18,422 nucleotides of DNA from Actinomycetota bacterium (GTDB lineage Bacteria; Actinomycetota; Nitriliruptoria; Nitriliruptorales; JAHWKO01): assembly GCA_019347855.1 (NCBI GenBank), contig JAHWKO010000046.1, positions 1 through 18,422 on the forward strand, given 5' to 3'. Each line of letters begins with the position of its first letter. Positions within the stretch are counted from its first letter, which is position 1. Made by a program: the position numbers and the translations under genes. The notes beneath the pieces are model-generated. The model did not search any database and was not told where the DNA came from. It saw only the letters and a program-made list of their open reading frames with translations. This document shows, one piece after another, positions 15,096-18,422 of the stretch.

Positions 15096-16165
15096 CCGAA
15101 GGGCCACAGCCACCCGCCCACGCGACGCAGGCCGCGACGCAGGCGCGTCAAGGGGCCTGGTGCCGGGTCGTGCGGGAGGGCAGCGAGCGTCTCGTGGAGC
15201 ACACCCAGCGGGGCGTCGCTCACGGCGGTGTAGGTCCGGTCGTCGCCGGTCCACACCACCGTCGCGGGCTCCGCGCCGGGCCAGCGGTACACGTGCATCC
15301 TGCCGAGTGTGGCGGGTCGGGCGCCACGTGCCATCACCGCGGAACCGTCCAGGCGGCCGTCCTGCTGGTAGATCGACACCGCGTAGAGCCCGTCGGAGTA
15401 GAGCAGGTGCAGCGACGAGGAGCCCTCCTCGCCCAGCGCGGCCGCATCCAACAGCCCGTACCCGCCGGGCAGCTCGTGCGGCGCGACCCAGCCGATGTCG
15501 CGGAGGATCTCCACGGCGTCCTCGTTCATCTCGGTCTTGTCGGCCTCGTTCCCCTCGTTCCAGACCGCGGTGTCCTCGATGTCGGGCACCCGCCCGGGGT
15601 TGAGGTCGAGCGACGTGAACGCCACCAACCGGATCGGGACCCCGCCCTCGCCGTAGGTCTCGCGGCGCACGATCAGGCCACTGCCCGGGTCGATGAACAG
15701 GCGCTCCCGCAGCTCGCCGTCCTCGCGGACCGCGATCACCCGCGCCTCACCGAGCACCGTCGTGCCCTCCCCCTCGAACCCAACGTCGTACTTGTCGTCG
15801 AGGCGGTCGAGGCTGAAGCCGGTCTGCTCGACGCTGCCGAGGCGCAGGAGCGACCCCGAGTCGGCGTCCCCGAAGAAGGTCCGTCCCCGTTCGCGTCCCA
15901 GGACCCACGCGGCGGACGCGGACGTCATCAGCGCCCCGGTGGCGTCCTGTGTCACGGTGACCTCGCCGATCACCGGGGCGTCGGCGTCGAACGACACGAC
16001 CACGAGCCGCCCTTCGAACGGCCGCCGCTGGCCCTCCTCGACCGCCCGTTCCAGGAGATCGCGCCAGGACGCGGTCTGCGCCTGCGCGGGCGCCACCGTG
16101 GCCACGACGACGAGCAGGACGAGCACCCGAGCGACCGTGCCCGCCGGGCGTCCACCACCAGGCAT
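15092..16165 (-). CDS. RseB/MucB-like exported regulator of sigma-factor activity
   Basis: A 357-residue protein with a signal peptide (1-30, hydrophobic core LVLLVVVATV, ending AQAQ). The N-terminal two-thirds are a beta-rich, lipoprotein-carrier-like domain (EGRLVVVSFDADAPV onward, then ERLFIDPGSGLIVRRET, as in MucB/RseB and LolA relatives). The smaller C-terminal part contains YSDGLYAVSIYQQDG (256-270), which corresponds to the SDGL-x-x-x-SVF signature of RseB. In Proteobacteria RseB binds the anti-sigma factor RseA and shields it from protease until lipid or misfolded protein signals arrive. Here it starts immediately after the anti-sigma gene with zero spacing and overlaps htrA by 4 bases, supporting the same job. 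It may instead be a LolA-like lipid-binding protein. Confidence 0.85.
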   Translation of the reverse strand: MPGGGRPAGTVARVLVLLVVVATVAPAQAQTASWRDLLERAVEEGQRRPFEGRLVVVSFDADAPVIGEVTVTQDATGALMTSASAAWVLGRERGRTFFGDADSGSLLRLGSVEQTGFSLDRLDDKYDVGFEGEGTTVLGEARVIAVREDGELRERLFIDPGSGLIVRRETYGEGGVPIRLVAFTSLDLNPGRVPDIEDTAVWNEGNEADKTEMNEDAVEILRDIGWVAPHELPGGYGLLDAAALGEEGSSSLHLLYSDGLYAVSIYQQDGRLDGSAVMARGARPATLGRMHVYRWPGAEPATVVWTGDDRTYTAVSDAPLGVLHETLAALPHDPAPGPLTRLRRGLRRVGGWLWPFG

Positions 16166-16609
16166 CTAGCGACCGAGGTCCACGGGCGTGAGGACCGGTC
16201 CTCCCTCCATGCGGGCGACGTGGTCGACCACGAAGACGTCGACCGGTGGCCTGACCGTGCCGGGGTCGTCGGTGCCGGCCGCGAACGCGGCGATCCCGAG
16301 CAGGAGCGCGGAGGCCACGGCCGCCGCCACCACCCGAACGACGATCGATCGGCGCCGACCGGTGGACGTGGGCTGTGCCAGCACGTTCCGGTAGAGGTCC
16401 TCCGGGGGTTGCACGTCCGGCAGGTTCCGCAGTGCCCCGCGGGCCTGGCGGATCGCCTCGAGCTCCTCGAGGCACGAGGGGCACCCGGCCACGTGGTGCG
16501 TGACCTCGAGCGATTCGCCCTCGGAGAGCTCGTCGTCGAGGAACGCGGACAGGCGCTCCTCCTCGTGGTCGTCCCCGAACGGCCACCAGCCGGCGGGACG
16601 GTCACGCAT
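16166..16609 (-). CDS. Transmembrane zinc anti-sigma factor (RseA-like)
   Basis: A 147-residue protein. The cytoplasmic part (1-87) has the ZAS motif H39-x3-C43-x2-C46 (THHVAGCPSC) in an acidic helical context (RLSAFLDDELSEGE), typical of zf-HC2 anti-sigma domains that sequester ECF sigma factors. One membrane helix follows (about 88-112) after RRR, with a 35-residue extracytoplasmic tail. ATG 16609 is chosen because the ZAS domain begins there and the codon overlaps the sigma stop by 8 bases. The frame is open to 16738, but that extension merely runs antisense through sigma coding. It holds the preceding sigma factor inactive until damaged or proteolysed. It is the RseA counterpart of the mycobacterial locus, where RseA is also a ZAS protein. 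Confidence 0.92.
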   Translation of the reverse strand: MRDRPAGWWPFGDDHEEERLSAFLDDELSEGESLEVTHHVAGCPSCLEELEAIRQARGALRNLPDVQPPEDLYRNVLAQPTSTGRRRSIVVRVVAAAVASALLLGIAAFAAGTDDPGTVRPPVDVFVVDHVARMEGGPVLTPVDLGR

Positions 16610-17198
16610 CGTCGGACCCCCCGTCCAGCAGTCGGTCACGGAGCTGCTTGCGGCCGCGGTGGATCCGGGAACGCACCGTGCCGAGCGGCCAGCCGGTCGC
16701 CTCGGAGATCTCCTCGTAGGAGAGGCCCTGGACGTCACAGAGCACCACGGCGGTGCGGAAATCCGGAGGCAGGGAGCGCAGCGCGACCTCGATGTCGCCC
16801 CGCAGCAGCCCCTGTTCGAGCCGGTCCTGCGGACCGGGCGCGGGCTCCGGGGTCTGCTTCCACTCCTCGTCGGGCAGCGGCTCGATGATCGCCCGCTTGC
16901 GCTTGCGCACCTTGTCCAGGAACAGGTTCTTGGTGACGCGGTACAGCCAGCCCTCGAAGGTGCCCGGTTCGTACTTGTCGAGGTTGCGGTAGACGCGCAC
17001 GAACACGTCTTGCGTGAGGTCCTTGGCCTCGTCCGGGTCCCCCGTCAGCCGGTAGGCGATGCTGTAGATCTTGCGTCCGTAGGTGTGGGCGACCTCGTCC
17101 CAGGTCGGCACGGGGTCCTTGTCGGGGTACTCGGGACCGACCGACGTGCCCGGACGAGGGCGTGGCTCGTCGAACGTCGTGAAGTGGTCATCCGCCAC
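16602..17198 (-). CDS. sigE: ECF sigma factor, SigE-like (envelope stress)
   Basis: A 198-residue sigma-70 family protein of ECF type. Region 2 (about 33-100) contains SIAYRLTGDPDEAKDLTQDVFVRVY and the TFEGWLYRVTKNLFLDKVRKRKR segment that contacts the -10. Region 4 (about 127-190) contains LPPDFRTAVVLCDVQGLSYEEISEATG and GTVRSRIHRGRKQLR, the -35-reading helix-turn-helix. Region 3 is absent, as expected. The frame extends to ATG 17357, but an ECF promoter lies downstream of that codon. I therefore chose GTG 17198, which has GGGAG 6 bases upstream; another GTG at 17237 remains possible. The order O-methyltransferase / sigma / zinc anti-sigma / htrA / tatB is the mycobacterial sigE (Rv1220c-Rv1224) order, the basis for the gene symbol. 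Confidence 0.93.
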   Translation of the reverse strand: MADDHFTTFDEPRPRPGTSVGPEYPDKDPVPTWDEVAHTYGRKIYSIAYRLTGDPDEAKDLTQDVFVRVYRNLDKYEPGTFEGWLYRVTKNLFLDKVRKRKRAIIEPLPDEEWKQTPEPAPGPQDRLEQGLLRGDIEVALRSLPPDFRTAVVLCDVQGLSYEEISEATGWPLGTVRSRIHRGRKQLRDRLLDGGSDDA

Positions 17199-17204
17199 GG
17201 CGTT

Positions 17205-17209
17205 CTCCC
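17205..17209 (-). promoter_or_regulatory. Ribosome-binding site deciding the sigE start
   Basis: GGGAG on the minus strand sits 6 bases before the GTG at 17198. The in-frame upstream ATG at 17357 lies before the predicted promoter, so it cannot be used from that transcript. Confidence 0.6.
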
Positions 17210-17284
17210 GCGTCTGGTCCGCATCCAGGGTAACCACGGGGTGCGTCGCGCCCTCCTGCTGTTGGCCGGCTGTCCGCTGCACCC

Positions 17285-17310
17285 AACGTGGTGTGGAAGG
17301 TCGGTGTTCC
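17285..17310 (-). promoter_or_regulatory. ECF-type promoter, probable sigE autoregulation
   Basis: Read on the minus strand, GGAACA (17310-17305) is followed by exactly 16 bases and then CGTT (17288-17285). This is the GGAAC-N16/17-CGTT pattern recognised by many ECF sigma factors, including the SigE/SigH groups. Transcription would begin near 17277, giving a leader of about 79 bases before GTG 17198. It is the only such match I found upstream of the operon. Confidence 0.7.
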
Positions 17311-17362
17311 CGGTGGCACCGCGCACATCCTGCGCGCCCTACGCGCGCTTCCGGCATGCTGG

Positions 17363-17389
17363 TAGCGTTCGCCGGTGCCTATCGAGGGG
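17363..17389 (+). promoter_or_regulatory. -10 element and ribosome site of the O-methyltransferase gene
   Basis: TAGCGT (17363-17368) is a plausible -10, and GAGGGG (17384-17389) is a clear ribosome site 7 bases before ATG 17397. No good -35 is visible. The gap of 198 bp to sigE (17199-17396) holds both divergent promoters. Confidence 0.45.
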
Positions 17390-17396
17390 TTCTGCG

Positions 17397-18314
17397 ATGG
17401 AAGGACGCGCACGGCTCCCGGGAGCGGACGAGCTGTTCCGCCAGACCGGGCCGAGGCCGACAGAGGTCGAGGAGGAGCCCGCCGAGACGTTCGATCCCCG
17501 GACCCTCGCGGAGCTGTCCGAGGTCGCCGCTGACGAGGACTCGACGCTGTCCGCGGCACGGGGACGTGCCGGACAGCGCATCCCGGTCCCGTCGCCCCCC
17601 GTGGGGGCGCTCCTGGCCTGGGTCGCGGCATCTCGCGGGGCTCGCAACGTGGTCGAGGTCGGCAGCGCCGTCGGCATCACCGGTCTGTGGTTGCTCCGTG
17701 GCATGCACCCCAAGGGTGTGCTGACCTCGATCGAGCCCGATCCCCACACGCAGGGCCTGGCCAGTCAGGCGTTCGAGGACGCGGGCGCGACGGACCGGGT
17801 CCGTTCGATCCTGGGCGACCCGTTCGAGGTGCTCGACCGCTTGTCGGACCACAGCTACGACCTTCTGGTGCTGCAACGCATCGATCAGGACCACAGCAAG
17901 CTCCTCTCGCACGCGGTGCGTCTGCTGCGTCCAGGGGGTGTGCTGGTCGCCCGCGAGATCGCGGCGGGAAGCGGTCCTGAGCTCCGGGCACGGCGTGCGT
18001 TCGTGCACGCCCTCACGGATGACGACCGGCTGGTCGCGATGGTCCTCCCGCTCGACGCCGGCGTCGCCGGACCAGGCCAGCACCGCGTTCGATGTCAGCT
18101 CGGTCCCGTTGTCGCTGACGATCATCTTGGGCCTGCCACGCTCGGCGATCAGATTGGTCAGCTCGCGCACGACCCGCCGGCCCGAGATCGACGTGTCGAC
18201 CACCGCCAGGATGCACTCGCGCGTCACGTCGTCGACGATGTTGAGCACGCGGAACCGCCGCCCGGTAACGAGCTGATCGTGCACGAAGTCCAGGCTCCAG
18301 CGCTGGTTGGGTAG
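17397..18314 (+). CDS. O-methyltransferase (Rv1220c-like), C-terminus replaced by antisense transposase sequence
   Basis: A class I SAM-dependent methyltransferase of the small O-methyltransferase family. Native residues run from 1 to about 223: an acidic N-terminal extension (1-45), motif I VVEVGSAVGITGLW (85-98), acidic IEPDP (112-116) after strand 2, SYDLLVLQ (153-160), and RLLRPGGVLVAREI. The expected ending (a P-L-G-D-G-V-like strand plus about six residues) is reached at PLDAGV (218-223). The frame then continues for 82 codons that are only the antisense of a transposase, to a TAG at 18312-18314. The native gene thus lost about 7 codons and gained a foreign tail. The family's metal-binding D-A-D after strand 4 is replaced by QRIDQD, so activity may differ. 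It diverges from sigE as in mycobacteria. Confidence 0.85.
   Translation: MEGRARLPGADELFRQTGPRPTEVEEEPAETFDPRTLAELSEVAADEDSTLSAARGRAGQRIPVPSPPVGALLAWVAASRGARNVVEVGSAVGITGLWLLRGMHPKGVLTSIEPDPHTQGLASQAFEDAGATDRVRSILGDPFEVLDRLSDHSYDLLVLQRIDQDHSKLLSHAVRLLRPGGVLVAREIAAGSGPELRARRAFVHALTDDDRLVAMVLPLDAGVAGPGQHRVRCQLGPVVADDHLGPATLGDQIGQLAHDPPARDRRVDHRQDALARHVVDDVEHAEPPPGNELIVHEVQAPALVG
18051..18065. other. Recombination or assembly junction between O-methyltransferase and transposase
   Basis: The 15 bases fit both sides. On the plus strand they encode LDAGV, the expected near-end of the methyltransferase; on the minus strand they encode DAGVE, the expected continuation of the transposase. Left of this the transposase reading (REDH) no longer fits its family, which would have WHYIAPGKP. 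No IS terminal repeat or target duplication is seen, because the join is inside the transposase gene. Confidence 0.7.
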
Positions 18315-18422
18315 CGCCAGCACCGGTGCGGGCGCCCGCGCGCCAACGGCACGCTTTCGCCCCTTCCTACGGCGCACCGGCAGGCCCTCCTCGCGGTGGA
18401 GCCGCTGGGTCTTCTTGCGGTT
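18051..18422 (-). pseudogene. IS3-family transposase (OrfB) fragment, truncated at both ends in this window
   Basis: About 124 residues of a DDE integrase-type transposase run in from the right edge. The start NRKKTQRLHREEGLPVRR is the typical OrfB lead-in. The catalytic core follows, with QRWSLDFV (first Asp) and KMIVSDNGTELTSNA (second Asp). The distal third with the catalytic Glu is missing, because the sequence joins the methyltransferase at about 18051-18065. The proximal part and orfA would lie beyond 18422. The WSLDFV/DNGTEL wording and the conserved spacing point to the IS407/IS2-like branch of IS3. The fragment cannot encode an active transposase. The frame happens to stay open antisense through the methyltransferase to 17379, but that part is not real coding. 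Confidence 0.88.
18051..18422 (-). mobile_element. Partial IS3-family insertion sequence
   Basis: The extent equals the transposase fragment. No inverted repeat or flanking duplication can be defined, since one end is deleted or misjoined and the other lies outside the window. It is the only mobile DNA seen here. Confidence 0.75.

Noticed and set aside
13461..15233. Plus-strand 590-codon open frame antisense to htrA and its flanks
   Set aside because: The minus strand holds htrA with an intact catalytic triad and PDZ domain. The antisense frame is a GC-rich shadow with H/D/R-rich low-complexity composition and no domain.
15096..15254. N-terminal extension of HtrA
   Set aside because: It is arginine/proline-rich antisense-like sequence inside the RseB-like gene. 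The ATG at 15095 has the typical 4-base stop/start overlap.
15170..16888. Plus-strand 572-codon open frame across the RseB-like, anti-sigma and sigma genes
   Set aside because: It crosses three well-supported minus-strand genes in antisense and shows no recognisable fold.
16500..17396. Upstream extension of the methyltransferase frame by 299 codons
   Set aside because: It is antisense to sigma factor coding. The methyltransferase has a strong ribosome site and ATG at 17397, where homology begins.
17379..18050. Continuation of the minus-strand transposase frame past the junction
   Set aside because: The translated sequence is simply antisense of the methyltransferase. The integrase pattern stops at DAGVE, and the expected WHYIAPGKP segment is absent.
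1..18422. CRISPR arrays, tRNA or rRNA genes, toxin-antitoxin pairs or phage genes
   Set aside because: No regularly spaced repeats, tRNA-like cloverleaf, rRNA stretch or such protein motifs were seen on either strand.

Overview
The window is very GC-rich and gene-dense. It has GTG starts and many 1-8 bp stop/start overlaps. It carries an O-methyltransferase / sigE / anti-sigma / htrA / tatB cluster that converges on mrp, the arrangement known from mycobacteria. I infer a high-GC actinomycete. Proteins not typical of Mycobacterium (an RseB-like protein, a GspE/PilB ATPase fused to zinc ribbons and a receiver domain) suggest a deep-branching lineage such as Nitriliruptoria or relatives. That placement is inference only.

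Left part (1-5643): a DEAD-box RNA helicase, cut by the left edge, runs rightward and ends at a long nested hairpin (1738-1789). Facing it is a minus-strand series: acyl-CoA dehydrogenase, PHP phosphoesterase, an FHA-LuxR fusion regulator, an orphan ParA-type ATPase and a small four-cysteine protein. The first two and the last two pairs are translationally overlapped.

Middle part (5644-12810): a Nudix hydrolase diverges from the acyl-CoA dehydrogenase across a 38-bp gap that holds a near-symmetric -10 element. Next come an uncharacterised protein with a possible flavin split-barrel domain, a convergent LppM-like lipoprotein, and the large GspE/PilB-zinc ribbon-REC fusion. An Mrp-type Fe-S carrier ATPase follows, closely linked to a zinc ribbon-TM-PQQ propeller protein.

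Right part (12799-17396): a tightly packed minus-strand envelope-stress operon reads sigE-like ECF sigma factor, zinc anti-sigma factor, RseB-like exported protein, HtrA protease, TatB and a PAP2 phosphatase. A GGAACA-N16-CGTT promoter, typical of ECF autoregulation, lies in the leader. The inferred logic is as follows. Envelope damage is sensed outside the membrane by the RseB-like and HtrA proteins and relayed through the membrane anti-sigma factor. Released sigma then raises its own operon, including Tat export and protein quality control.

Right edge (17397-18422): an O-methyltransferase diverges from sigE. About 7 codons before its expected end it is fused, through a stretch of up to 15 bp that fits both sides, to the interior of an antisense IS3-family transposase. 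The transposase lacks its 3' third. This is a rearrangement scar or an assembly misjoin.

No rRNA, tRNA, CRISPR array or phage module was seen, and no stretch over 300 bases lacks a gene.
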